In this document: positions 49,601-55,791 of the stretch, piece after piece
Layout of the letters: each line of letters starts with the position of its first letter
Numbering within the stretch: the stretch's first letter is position 1
Source of the DNA: Mytilus trossulus
Lineage: Eukaryota > Mollusca > Bivalvia > Mytilida > Mytilidae
NCBI RefSeq assembly: GCF_036588685.1
Contig: NC_086384.1
Coordinates: forward strand, 58,758,110 to 58,822,109
Reading direction: 5' to 3'
Length of the DNA: 64,000 nucleotides
Notes under the pieces: model-generated
Told to the model about the DNA's origin: nothing
Databases searched by the model: none
The model's input: only the letters and a program-made list of their open reading frames with translations
Translations under genes and position numbers: made by a program

Positions 49601-51518
49601 CCCAACATAAAAACAGTTAGAAGAAAACATAACATATCATCTTAAAGACTATAAATGGGCAAAATAAAGTCAGTTAGAAGGCAACATAAAGACAGAAAGA
49701 GAACAACATAAAGACAAATAAAAGGCAATTTAAAGTCAGTAACAAATACATGCACAGACTGGATTCCTGACGTAAAGCTAAAACATGAACAATAAACATG
49801 TTGCGAATTAGTTGAAATTATCAAGTATATCAGGTTTTAATGTGGTACTCCGTACGCCCGTTTCAATAAATTTTAGTAGTTCGAATAATTCAACATGTCC
49901 ATATTCATAACATTTATATACAATCAACGTATCAAGACTTATCGAAATTAATACAAAATAAGTGCTTAAAATATCCCAGGGACTAAATGTTAATCGGTAA
50001 CAGCAATGGAATAGCACCAGTAGTTATAAAGATCGTCTTTTTCTATCAATACAGATAATCACATTCGCTTAACCGAATCGGATTTTTAATAAACCAGCAA
50101 AATTAATTATTGATAGAACTAAAATCTGAAAAAAAAGAAAATGTCCATTACCTTCCTGTCCAACCGTTTCGTTGTATGGATTATTTCCGAGATAACAGGA
50201 GCAATCTTCAGTTGAAGGATAACAGTAGCATTGGTGTGCTGAGCTCGTGATAAAAGTATATCCTCCATTAGTATTACAAATACATTTTCTGTCGACCGTA
50301 GTGTCGCCGATTTCATACGTCTCCTGACCTAGGCTGTTACAAAGTGATTTTTGAAAGGTGCAATCACTGTATCCAACTGTCTCAAAAATGAAAGGCTGAT
50401 ATCGATTACTACTACATGCTACTCTGTTTAAGTTAGGTTGAAAGACGTATTTATAACCTGCAAAGAAAGTGAATAATATTCATGGACATGAATGTTTGAA
50501 TACATTTACTTTTATAACGTGTTTGTTTTTATATAAGTGAAATTCTGCTATATCTTAATTTGCCATATCAATAATTATCAAAGTTACCAAAAATAAATTT
50601 TAAAACTTGATATTATACTTTTACTACCAAGTCGAAATTTGTGATTATAACACAACAGCTCAATTGTTAGGACTCATTAGAAAGATATTTCACTTGACCT
50701 ATGTATTTCATCTATACTCAAACGGAAAATTTGCATTTTAGTGTAGTTTAACAAACCTACAGCCTCAATATATTAAAATAATAAAATCTGAAGAGAGATG
50801 ATGTATCAAATATTTTTCTTTTATACGTTTTCAAGACAAAATTGTCAACTCAAACACTTCTGAACATTAAAAAGTGTACTCGTCTTCCCCGTTTTGATGC
50901 TTTCTTTCCTTTTTGGGGGGGATTTTTTTCCAAAAAAAAACTTTCACCGGGGGTACTGTTGCGAATTGTTGTTTTTGGACAATAAGGAAACAGTGACAGG
51001 CTCATACATAAAGATTTTGACAGCAGATAAAATTGTGAACCCTATAATCAGCACGACTTTATCAGATTACAGTACTAACATTCTAAGCTTTAGATAAGGC
51101 GTATGTACTTTAATTAAGTCATGATTCCGCAATGTCGCTGGTGTTTTCCAGTATCTTTAATACTGAAAGCTTATCTATTTACATATCTGTTTTACCATGA
51201 ATCGAACATCTTAATGTTGAATGTTTAGAAAATATGAGATTTGTTTTTTATTTTGCCATGTTCAATCTGATGAAGCTCAAATAGAAAAAAAATGACACTC
51301 TCCCATCATGACCTTTATGAAACAAACGTTTATATAAATAACTTACCAGGACCTACAATGCTAGGTCTATAGCATCTATCTCTGTATACATTTATTTGAA
51401 GGTTAATGTCGAATAAACATGTATAGTTTGTTGTTGCCTTACACATGGATTTTGCCCTAAGATTCCAGTGTGCCTGCGATGGACAGATGAACTCGTATGA
51501 TCCAACTAATGATACCAT
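6787..51518 (-). CDS. Receptor-type ROCO gene: Cys-rich ectodomain, TM helix, Roc-COR GTPase, NHL/YncE-like propeller (12-exon model, 5' incomplete)
   Basis: Exons on the minus strand are 51518-51347, 50457-50152, 46624-46570, 46209-46136, 39696-39643, 37685-37620, 36633-36379, 35809-35219, 32902-32784, 28911-27727, 14446-14389 and 7625-6787. All junctions are GT/AG and all phases agree; the total is 3774 nt, an exact multiple of three, coding for 1257 residues. Predicted layout: extracellular 1-211 with 14 cysteines, membrane helix about 212-230 followed by an Arg-rich stop-transfer, Roc about 270-564, COR 565-959, linker 960-978, propeller 979-1257. Family knowledge: Roc-COR proteins are dimerising GTPases, and NHL/YncE-like propellers bind protein or RNA partners. 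Inference: a single-pass receptor whose cytoplasmic side is a ROCO GTPase with a C-terminal propeller scaffold. The ligand is unknown. The first exon found begins in phase 0 with an ATG but has no signal peptide, so an upstream exon is expected. A minus-strand AATAAA lies at about 6328-6333, some 455 bases after the stop. The model is manual; extra or alternative exons are possible. Confidence 0.72.
8306..8456 (+). repeat. Tandem duplication of a 70-80 bp segment
   Basis: 'cagttatccaaatgtttaaa' starts at 8306 and 8376. The second unit carries an extra short 'acacctggt' duplication. It lies in the intron between exons 11 and 12. Confidence 0.8.
9363..9506. mobile_element. 144-bp foldback MITE
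   Basis: 'acccgtagccagga' at 9363-9376 is perfectly inverted at 9493-9506. The next bases inward (G-run / C-run with 'gaaccctcc') continue the partial pairing. There is no coding potential. Confidence 0.7.
9510..11300. other. Intronic sequence, nothing named
   Basis: Within the intron between exons 11 and 12. I see no convincing exon or complete element; weak transposon-like coding sense may begin toward 11300 on the minus strand. Confidence 0.4.
11653..12009 (-). pseudogene. Relic of an uncharacterised bivalve transposon-associated protein
   Basis: The 118-residue minus-strand frame contains GQMLIFKSYKRICNSPKIRH followed by HASKVTPLHMHLGIKV, which resembles a protein widely repeated in mussel and oyster genomes with the pattern GQML-F-x-KR...RH...TPL-x-LGL. 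Stops occur on either side, and related coding sense appears to continue weakly through about 11300-12560. The assignment rests on memory of the family, with no search. Confidence 0.35.
12965..13345 (+). repeat. Mussel repeat family D, tandem pair
   Basis: Two adjacent copies (about 12965-13185 and 13186-13345) share 'ccaatgggtgttmaatgcag', 'gaggtggtcctcagctggcc' and 'ggacgtcacactaaa'. A third copy is at 52025-52255. Confidence 0.75.
13346..14388. other. Intronic sequence, nothing named
   Basis: Between the family D pair and exon 11. No exon-like or repeat structure was recognised. Confidence 0.4.
14389..14446 (-). CDS. Exon 11 of model: linker between COR and propeller
   Basis: A 58-nt exon with acceptor TTGTTTTCAG and donor GTAGTA. 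It enters in phase 0, leaves with one base, and completes a Glu codon with exon 12. Residues 960-978 are polar (begins LKEIPDKAKINTT). It is supported by its splice sites and by bridging the phases of exons 10 and 12, which would not join directly. Confidence 0.6.
14447..16949. other. Intronic sequence, poly-T and poly-C tracts only
   Basis: Long T runs (14980-15005, 15520-15540, 15690-15735) and the poly-C tract. The frames 15570-16283 are driven by these runs. Confidence 0.4.
16141..16178 (+). repeat. Poly-C tract
   Basis: Two near-uninterrupted C runs separated by 'aa'. Similar shorter tracts occur at 30972-30987 (C) and 57313-57327 (G). Length in the assembly may be unreliable. Confidence 0.85.
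17426..17473 (+). ncRNA. Hammerhead ribozyme in solitary repeat (best-formed copy)
   Basis: Stem I gcgtca/tggcgt makes six pairs (two wobbles). The core is CTGATGA, stem II GTC-TTATGTA-GAC, then GAAAC, stem III of two pairs with loop GCGC, and triplet GTC. This is the minimal short-stem-III type I hammerhead. It lies in a repeat unit of about 17285-17515, inside the outer element, antisense to the ROCO-receptor gene. Confidence 0.8.
18630..19020 (+). repeat. Subterminal AAGTTAACTT / accaGTCCTg repeats, left side
   Basis: The palindrome aagttaactt recurs roughly every 25-40 bases, alternating with 'accagtcctg'-like words. A matching but shorter set lies at 24355-24440 near the other end of the inner element. 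Confidence 0.65.
19320..22790 (+). repeat. Satellite array, 266-bp monomer, about 13 copies, 1074-bp higher-order period
   Basis: The landmark 'cagtagtttt' recurs at about 19444, 19711, 19977, 20244, 20510, 20785, 21051, 21318, 21583, 21857, 22123, 22390 and 22669. Spacing is 265-267 bp, except where an 8-bp 'gtcatgcc' or similar insertion gives 274-279. Copies four units apart are more alike than neighbours, giving a higher-order repeat of about 1074 bp (four monomers). Frames in it are repeat artefacts. Confidence 0.9.
24062..24300 (+). repeat. 28-bp hairpin minisatellite (AGACCTGTCCACAGGTCT)
   Basis: About eight and a half units of 28 bp. Each contains the inverted repeat agacctg-tcca-caggtct, so every unit can form a 7-bp-stem hairpin. 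The array stays open in one frame, which explains an 87-residue pseudo-ORF at 24099-24362. Confidence 0.85.
25060..25345 (+). repeat. Partial family D-like repeat
   Basis: 'gggacggaaagatgaacgga' and 'ctcaaccctccacctttact'-'tctagccaatgtagaa' match the 3' part of the copy at 52025. The rest of 24464-25690 shows nothing else recognisable. Confidence 0.45.
25785..26310 (+). repeat. Fragments of dispersed 'ggcggatccagggg' repeat with C/G runs
   Basis: 'ggcggatccaggggaaccct' with a poly-C run, then 'gagcgggccccctcttaggt', then 'ggagtggaggttcaggaggg'. These are familiar low-complexity repeat fragments; the minus frame 25701-25949 over them is not a gene. Confidence 0.4.
27727..28911 (-). CDS. Exon 10 of model: COR domain
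   Basis: A 1185-nt exon, phase 0 at both ends, acceptor TTTCTAAAG, donor GTATGT. It codes for residues 565-959. The segment FPLKWILLEHLIE, the later NIIIRPQWLADAFR-type stretch (here NLIIIRPQWLADAFRCLV) and the C-terminal beta-rich part are characteristic of the COR dimerisation domain that always follows Roc. It is the longest coding exon in the window and has no internal stops. No kinase domain follows, so this is not an LRRK-type kinase. Confidence 0.88.
31186..31228 (+). ncRNA. Degenerate hammerhead, cleavage site lost
   Basis: Core CTGATGA, stem II and GAAAC are present, but after GCG the sequence continues 'tatttac', so the GTC triplet and the 3' strand of stem I are missing. Confidence 0.6.
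31258..31480 (+). repeat. Mussel repeat family A, forward copy
   Basis: 'aagatgtggtatgattgcca' to 'gagaaaactaacggccttat'. It directly follows the hammerhead repeat at 31080-31257. Confidence 0.75.
31500..31760 (+). repeat. Mussel repeat family B
   Basis: 'agtataccgctgttcaaaac', 'ctaaaaccgagggaaacgca' and 'gagaataacaaatataaaat' match 54085-54280. A minus-strand hydrophobic frame over it (31601-31786) is mirrored at 54113-54298 and is a repeat artefact. Confidence 0.75.
32784..32902 (-). CDS. Exon 9 of model: Roc domain G4 region
   Basis: Acceptor ATTTCAG, donor GTAATA, 119 nt, entering in phase 1 and leaving in phase 0. Residues 525-564 give the helix EYVDFWFDSIH and the strand PPILLVFTGKDK. 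The TGKD stands where other Roc domains carry the G4 guanine-specificity motif (usually N/T-K-x-D). An alternative acceptor two bases in would break the frame. Confidence 0.75.
33164..33640 (+). mobile_element. Second copy of the 'actagtcaacaaaag' element, uninterrupted, right end missing
   Basis: It is colinear with the two halves of the copy at 30219-32627, for example 'gatcatagggtgcaaattat' and 'ctgtaaatttggaaccttt', but lacks the inserted block. It lies in the intron between exons 8 and 9... on the 5' side of exon 9. Confidence 0.5.
34335..34400 (-). repeat. Mussel repeat family A, short reverse end
   Basis: 'tggatagttgtctcattggc' and 'aatcataccacatcttt' match the 5' terminus of the family. 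Confidence 0.6.
35219..35809 (-). CDS. Exon 8 of model: Roc domain insertion and switch II (WDFAGQ)
   Basis: Acceptor ATCCAG, donor GTATGT, 591 nt, phase 1 in and out. The C-terminal part has the G3 motif WDFAGQ (residues 476-481) followed by KEFYATHQAFLT and a hydrophobic strand SAVYLVVAD, typical of Roc domains. The N-terminal part, about residues 329-470, is a polar acidic insertion containing about three imperfect 26-residue repeats built around K-x-x-DLA/DLI. Such an insertion between G1 and G3 is unusually long for Roc. Confidence 0.85.
35933..35978 (-). ncRNA. Degenerate hammerhead, core destroyed (sense to gene)
   Basis: On the minus strand stem II, GAAAC and GTC remain, but the CTGATGA core has become ACAATGA, removing essential core bases. 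It lies in the intron between exons 7 and 8. Confidence 0.6.
36379..36633 (-). CDS. Exon 7 of model: Roc domain P-loop
   Basis: Acceptor TTTTAG, donor GTATAT, 255 nt, phase 1 in and out. After a charged segment it contains the Walker A/G1 motif GKESVGKT (residues 280-287), preceded by the hydrophobic strand VRVMIVG, and a downstream T-D-G region in the switch I position. This is the canonical start of a Ras-of-complex GTPase domain. Its acceptor lies about 60 bases from a degenerate hammerhead repeat on the same strand. Confidence 0.85.
36692..36737 (-). ncRNA. Degenerate hammerhead, G8 mutated (sense to gene)
   Basis: On the minus strand the core reads CTGATAA, replacing the G at the general-acid position (G8). 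Stem II and GAAAC are intact and the triplet is GTA. It lies about 60 bases upstream of the exon 7 acceptor. Confidence 0.6.
37620..37685 (-). CDS. Exon 6 of model: second half of transmembrane helix and stop-transfer
   Basis: A 66-nt exon with acceptor TTTTTTCAG and donor GTAAGT, phase 1 at both ends. It continues the helix with GVLCIILLTI followed by RRRLRLH, a classic positively charged cytoplasmic boundary (positive-inside rule). This puts the following Roc-COR region in the cytoplasm. A competing donor four bases earlier would break the frame. Confidence 0.65.
38024..39311 (+). mobile_element. Tc1-like DNA transposon, both terminal inverted repeats present
   Basis: The left end (38024-38049, begins cacctggaaaaaagtattgc) and the right end (39286-39311) are inverted copies over 26 bp with one mismatch. 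About 1.29 kb lies between them, the usual size for Tc1-like elements. The right end is followed by TA; on the left TA is separated by one extra A, so the target duplication is imperfect. Transposase fragments lie inside. The element sits in the intron between exons 5 and 6 of the ROCO-receptor gene. Confidence 0.8.
38280..38940 (+). pseudogene. Tc1-like transposase, decayed
   Basis: Plus-strand fragments read RTVRDRLIATGYRAIRSFRR followed by PLLTNRH (paired-like DNA-binding/linker region) and later PWTDRSPDLNHIEHIWDTFG followed by RKVRER (the conserved C-terminal part around the third catalytic acidic residue). Frames change and stops interrupt throughout, including an early stop around 38300. 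It cannot make a working transposase. Confidence 0.8.
39643..39696 (-). CDS. Exon 5 of model: first half of transmembrane helix
   Basis: A 54-nt exon with acceptor AATGTCAG and donor GTAAGT, phase 1 at both ends. It codes for residues 203-220, ending in the hydrophobic run WVLMLSLAY. Spliced to exon 6 it makes a continuous helix; alone it would look like noise. Confidence 0.65.
40300..43289. other. Intronic sequence, low-complexity fragments
   Basis: 'cgggatttcaggatccggga'-like words at 40350-40440 are a small degenerate repeat. 42240-42460 contains 'gaggtcaaatttgaaggtca'-type dispersed repeat words. No exon was found between exons 4 and 5 in this stretch. Confidence 0.4.
43290..43955 (-). 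repeat. Mussel repeat family A, second long reverse copy
   Basis: Parallel to 5410-6100; the 89-residue frame at 43491-43760 is the same repeat-derived frame. Confidence 0.8.
44706..44753 (+). ncRNA. Hammerhead ribozyme in solitary repeat, GTT triplet
   Basis: Same fold as the copy at 17426; the stem II loop is TTATGCA and the cleavage triplet is GTT instead of GTC (allowed by the NUH rule but usually slower). The unit spans about 44650-44790 and lies in the intron between exons 4 and 5, antisense to the gene. Confidence 0.75.
44905..45220 (+). repeat. Mussel repeat family F, long copy
   Basis: 'gaagatgtggtgtgagtgcc', 'ggttaaagtacggcctccaa', 'cacggagccttggctcacac', 'aagctataaagggccccaaa' and 'gattcctgacttaggacagg' occur in order. 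There is no coding potential. The next 300 bases hold nothing else I can name. Confidence 0.75.
46136..46209 (-). CDS. Exon 4 of model: membrane-proximal stalk
   Basis: A 74-nt exon with acceptor TTTATAG and donor GTAAGT. Read in the frame that joins exon 3, it codes for residues 178-202, polar and aromatic, with a sequon NIS at 180. A second frame is also open across this exon, but it would not connect to exon 5. The position just before the membrane helix fits a juxtamembrane stalk. Confidence 0.55.
46570..46624 (-). CDS. Exon 3 of model: short ectodomain stalk exon
   Basis: This 55-nt exon has a clean acceptor (TTTTACAG) and donor (GTGAGT). It enters in phase 1 and leaves in phase 2, which is exactly the change needed between exon 2 and exon 4. 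It codes for residues 160-177 with one more cysteine at 163, bringing the ectodomain total to 14, an even number. It is far too short to be found as an open reading frame; the phase argument is what supports it. Confidence 0.55.
46955..48924 (+). pseudogene. Penelope-like (PLE-type) reverse transcriptase, frame-shifted relic
   Basis: Four overlapping plus-strand frames (46955-47461, 47503-47967, 47964-48356, 48499-48924) together give one reverse transcriptase. Visible landmarks are an N-terminal stretch with NKGLDGVNLGNIL and PAGHVITGDLNIVNN, then KYVVVPADKAPNN, LPSLYWIPKLHK, RYIAGSSKCSTKPLS, SIKTFDFSTLYTSIPH, GIPMGTNCAPLLADLFLY (frame-shifted near 48325-48375), the catalytic YIDD near 48450, and a conserved tail SPAYGVYISQLIRYSR-like (here APAYGVYISQLIRYSR). 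The motifs fit the PLE-related family abundant in bivalves. At least three frameshifts, plus a stop between 48350 and 48500, make it inactive. I see no GIY-YIG endonuclease after it. It lies antisense in the intron between exons 2 and 3 of the ROCO-receptor gene. Confidence 0.8.
48925..49230 (+). mobile_element. 3' tail of the reverse-transcriptase element
   Basis: Sequence continues beyond the last coding fragment with remnants of coding sense, a T-rich stretch and the end 'gactgtccctttggtatctttc'-like phrase, which I associate with the 3' ends of common mussel elements. A similar phrase occurs at 11610-11645. No second domain is readable. Confidence 0.4.
49230..49750 (+). repeat. Degenerate 22-bp tandem repeat (GCAACATAAAGACAGT-like)
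   Basis: The stretch repeats a unit of about 22 bp, consensus near 'acataaagacagtyagaggca', with substitutions and short gaps. It follows directly on the 3' end of the reverse-transcriptase relic. Minus-strand frames here are repeat artefacts. Confidence 0.6.
50152..50457 (-). CDS. Exon 2 of model: core of Cys-rich ectodomain
   Basis: The acceptor CAG precedes 50457 and the donor GTAATG follows 50152. Length is 306 nt, phase 1 in and out. Residues 58-159 carry cysteines at about 72, 90, 97, 116, 118, 134, 136, 143 and 145, including three CxC pairs, and a glycosylation sequon at N153. Cysteine density and spacing suggest a compact disulphide-bonded module, possibly distantly like TNFR or EGF repeats, but I cannot assign a named family. 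The minus frame is open across the whole exon. Confidence 0.7.
51347..51518 (-). CDS. Exon 1 of model: N-terminal Cys-rich ectodomain
   Basis: The acceptor TAG precedes 51518 and the donor GTAAGT follows 51347. It codes for residues 1-57 plus one base, with cysteines at 12, 26, 34 and 49 and an N-glycosylation sequon at N31. The exon opens with ATG in frame, but the next residues are not a signal peptide, so this Met is probably internal and a leader exon lies further upstream. The phrase YEFICPSQAHW followed by RAKSMC recalls an ectodomain of uncharacterised bivalve membrane proteins that I know only from memory. Confidence 0.65.
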
Positions 51519-52024
51519 CTACAAATTAGAAGTATAGAATACAAGTTCAAACATAATTTTCTTTTGATACCCTTTCCTGATAACAAAAGTGCTGTAATAA
51601 ATTAATTCCGTAAATTGATCTATAAAATGATCTGCAATTGTTTCAAGATTATAAATTCTACTAAATATGACTGTGTTGAATATGTGTGGGATTTCCTCTG
51701 ACGGCATGATTGTTTTTTTATAGTTTGCTAAGGTAAAAATTTTGTTTATTGCAGTCCATTCAATTTCAGATTAAAACGAAATATGTTAATAAAAATCGTG
51801 TCTGAGGATACCATGGCCACACACACAATTTATAGAACAATTTGATTGACTCATCTTTAGAATTATTGTTGAACAGTTTTCATCAGACTCAGGAGTCGAT
51901 ATCACAAAAAAACTAACGACTAAGATTGGTCAATGAACAAATCCGTATACTTACGATAAATCTTAGTCGTAAGTTTTTTTGTGAAATCGACTCCAGAAAT
52001 GGTATGCATGTTACGTAATACATA

Positions 52025-52345
52025 AAATTGAGAAAGGAAATGGGGAATGTGTCAAAGCGACAACAACCCGACTATAGAGCAGACAACAGCCGAAGGCCAC
52101 CAATGGGTCTTCAATGTAGCGAGAATTCCCGCACCCGTAGGTGTCCTTCAGCTGGCCCCTAAAAAATATGTATACTAGTACAGTGATAATGGACGTCATA
52201 CTAAACTCCGAATTATACAAAATAAACTAAAATTAAAAATCATACAAGACTAACAAAGGCCAGAGCCTCCTGACTTGGGACAGGCTCAAAATTGCGGCGT
52301 GGTTGAACATGTTTATGAGATATCAACCCTCACCCTATACCTCTA
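52025..52345 (+). repeat. Mussel repeat family D, single copy with extended 3' part
   Basis: 'gagcagacaacagccgaagg', 'caatgggtcttcaatgtagc', 'tccttcagctggcccctaaa' and later 'cctctagccaatgtagaaaa', a phrase also seen at 25200-25245. Confidence 0.7.
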
Positions 52346-53194
52346 GCCAATGTAGAAAAGTACTTTTAAAAACTGTATAGAAAACAAAGCCAATCAGGTA
52401 TCAGTAAAAAGGTAAAATAGCAACAAAAGAAAACGAAATGCAAAGACAATTTTCATCGGAAAGTCATTTGTTAAATGACCAAATCAAAGGCTTTAACACA
52501 TCAAACGAATAGAAAACAACTGTTAAATACTTTTAGAAACAGACGGGTTGTTTTTACATAAATCTGATTCATCAACTTTTAGCCCAGGCACTATTGACAT
52601 TTATGAAGTCTGAGCTGCAGGTTCTTGAATACATGAGATGTATATCCCATTTCCAATTGTAGTTCGTATATTGTTCTGAGGTTGGGAAATTTATTATTTC
52701 AGGAGAAAATTGGGTTCTAGTACTAAGATGACCGCTGGAGCCAAAGTAGAGATATAAGTATATTAATGCGACGGAGGAAGCCGTGTCTATTGTTTCATTT
52801 TATCTAGTTCTGAAGGATATATTAATTGAACTTAATCAGAGTTTGGAGTGTAAAGGGAAAGATCATCATCAATAAATCATACCATATTTTTTTTAATTTC
52901 TATTGACTACTAACTTGAAACTTTAGTTTCCGGTATAACGGCACATTTCAAATAGTAAAAATTGTCTAAATTAGATTTAATGTCCTATTATAAATACTAG
53001 GCAAAAAAAAAGAAACTTTACATGCTTGTAAATTAATTTATTTTTTTTATTACAAAAATTGATTACAATAAGTTAATCGAATAGTTAGCTAACATAATTT
53101 TGAAGAGAACAATAACAAGTATTTTCTATTGAAAACAATATTGCACATTTTCGGACAATTTCAACAGGACGAGTACAGAATTCAGGTTAACATA

Positions 53195-54101
53195 TCAATA
53201 CCTTGTATGACCACCTCTTGCATTTATGACAACAAAACGTCGAATAAAGTCTTGAGGCATGTTGTTCCAGTCCCTTATAAGGGCTGTTCGGAGTTGGGCG
53301 AGCGTTTCCGATGGATTTTGGCTATTTCTGATACGTCGTCCAAGTTCGTCCCAAAGATGATCAATTGGCGATAAATCTAGAGACATTGCTTAGGCAACAC
53401 ACAAATATTGGTGTTCTCCAAAAAGGTCATCGAAATGTGTGCCACGTGACAATGGTCGTTTTCCTGCTGAAAAACGTGGTTAAAACGATGTATTCGGAGA
53501 AACGGGAGAACAACTGGAGCAATAATTTCGTCCCTATACCTTGTTGCATTAAGGTTACCAACGATGATTTTAAGTTCGGTGCGTTCCTGGTAGATTATTT
53601 CGCCACTACCACGATTCCACCACCGCCAAATCTAACTGTTTCCTGCACGCACACATCAGCAAATCGTTCATTGTGCATCCGGTAGACACTGGCTCTGCCC
53701 TCGCTAAATTTCAAGTTGAATTAGGATTCAACGGTAAAAAGAACCTGTCTTCATGTTTGCCTATTCCATCGAATGCGTACCAGAGTCCATTGAAGTTGCG
53801 CCATCGCCATAATGACGCTGCGTAAGGATAGGTTCCTTCAATGGACGACGAGCTCTTTGACCAGCTTGACGCAATCGGTTACGAGCTGTTTGAGCAGATG
53901 TTATGTTGTACTGTTTTCCGTGGGTTTGTCGTGCCGTTTGTGACGCGTTAACACATCGATTTCGGAGATGAATTATGTGGATGTGCCTGTCTTGACGTAA
54001 CGTAGTTTTACGTGACCTGCTACTACGGGGGCGATCATTTGATGTGCCAGTATCTCTAAGACGAGTCTTAATAAAGGCAACTTTAGTATACCGCTGTTCA
54101 A
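53195..54101 (-). pseudogene. Tc1-like transposase relic (second, different copy)
   Basis: On the minus strand the N-terminal part is at 54101-53761 (FEQRYTKVAFIKTRLRDTGT, RQDRHIHIIHLRNRCVNASQ, TARNRLRQAGQRARRPLKEP followed by ILTQRHY) and the C-terminal part at 53386-53195 (LDLSPIDHLWDELGRRIRNS followed by QNPSETLAQLR). The middle is frame-shifted, though a QQ-ENDHCHVAH phrase before the C-terminal part still marks the catalytic core. The N-terminal end abuts a dispersed repeat at about 54070-54290. I found no paired terminal inverted repeats. Confidence 0.8.
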
Positions 54102-54290
54102 AACTCGTAAATCTATGGACAAAAACAAATTCGGGGTAACAAACTAAAACTGAGGGAAACGCATAACATATAAGAGGAGAAAAACGACACAACATTAAAA
54201 TCAAACACACACAGAAACGGACTACGCATTATACAAAATCCGATGAGAATAACAAATATGACATGAAAACCAAAAACATTAAGCCTTGCA
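54080..54290 (+). repeat. Mussel repeat family B, second copy
   Basis: Same phrases as 31500-31760; it abuts the N-terminal end of the Tc1-like transposase relic. Confidence 0.75.
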
Positions 54291-55254
54291 ATAGTCATTT
54301 TAGAGATATTTATATTATTGCAAACTGCAGTTGAGTCATTCCTGTTGCCAACATCAATACATGTACATGTAGCTCGTTCTCTCTCATTTTACGTAAGCAT
54401 TGACTTACGTGTAACTTTTTCAATTTTTAAATACGGCCTTTCGTTAACAATCGTGTTCGACACAATTAATGACCAAAAGAACAACTCGATTTCATCTCTA
54501 TACAGGCAAATTATTGAAAAAAATGGTTATTTGTTTGAAATCAGAAAATGACGTCACGTCATTTCCGATACTTTTATAAATGAGTAACTCAATCAAAATA
54601 TATATTCACAAAAAGTAGACATGCACTGAACAAAAAACAATTAATCTTAGACACAATGTAATTACAAAATTATTTAAACAAGTTTTTTTTTTTATGTACA
54701 ACAGTATCATATTAACAACCATAACTTTACACAAAATGCCGCCACGTATTTAAATGTGGATGTAAACGAATTTCTAATGGAAAAATCTTCTTTTTATGTT
54801 CATTTTTCTCCATAATATCTTCATGAAAGGGATTGGCAACATTTTGATGACTGATTGACTGCAAATGCCTTAAGCGTGACGGTATATGCGAGATCAGCCT
54901 TAAAAGGTCCGTGAGAGAGTGAAGGATAGTCAGACTCTGCATACATACTTTCAATTTGCGTGGTTATAATGGTATCAAGACACAGACGAAACTTTGGTAA
55001 TGCACAGCCTTGACAAATTCGATCTTTGATTCTCTTTCGGAGCTATACTCTATGAAACCATTAACTAGTTTAGACCAAACGGGACATCTATATAAATTTA
55101 TTAACATTTGAAATCATCAGCCCAGTCAGTGCTACCCATAACGTTTAAACAATTCAAAGCTTTCACATACTTCGATTTTAACTATTTGATATGGGGAGAA
55201 GTTAACCTTCTTTAGCGATTTTAGGTTGTCAGTATCATTTATTATTACATTTCT

Positions 55255-55465
55255 ATAGGGCACCGCCCGGTATTTCTATTTATTTGAACGGTATCTATAT
55301 TATTGAAATTCATCGCCCGGTACTCCATCTTTGGAACCGTCGGGGTACCGTCCGGTAAACCATCTTTGAAACTGTCGGGGTACCGCCCGGTAGCCTATCT
55401 AAAACGGTTGAGGTACCGCCCAGTATCTTTAGAACCACCCAGTACCCCATCTTTAGTACCGCCTA
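55255..55465 (+). repeat. GC-rich minisatellite with GGTACC (about 35-bp unit)
   Basis: Repeats of 'cggggtaccgcccggta...catcttt' with loss of similarity toward the right. The GC content is well above the surroundings. It is followed at 55474 by TATATAAGG. Confidence 0.6.
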
Positions 55466-55743
55466 TAATAATGTATATAAGGGAATGCGAAAGAGATCAG
55501 ATTGTGGAGATAGTAAACTAGAAGACTTGAGAGTGATATTGTGTTATTGAATAAGGATTATTGTTCTACTGTTATATTATGTTGAACTGATACGGTTTAC
55601 AAAACTATGAATTTTACGAAAAACTATTTTCTTATCCCAGGAATAGATTACCAAAGCTGTATTTTGCAGAATTTATTTTGTTATTTTTGGGTCTTCAATC
55701 CTCTTCCGATTTTTACTTTTTTTGCTTTATAGATATTTTGATC

Positions 55744-55791
55744 TGGACGTCACTGATGAGTCTTGTGTAGACGAAACGCGTGTCTGCCGTA
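55744..55791 (+). ncRNA. Hammerhead ribozyme, array unit 1
   Basis: It has the core CTGATGA, a stem II GTC/GAC pair closing a 7-base loop, GAAAC, a two-pair stem III closing GCGT, and the cleavage triplet GTC. Stem I (gacgtca with tgccgt) pairs with one internal mismatch. All core positions are intact. Confidence 0.75.

Noticed and set aside
54727..54954. 75-residue minus frame (MQSLTILHSLTDLLRLIS)
   Set aside because: Looks somewhat coding-like and lies upstream of the receptor gene, but has no recognisable family and no clear splice sites; left unannotated.
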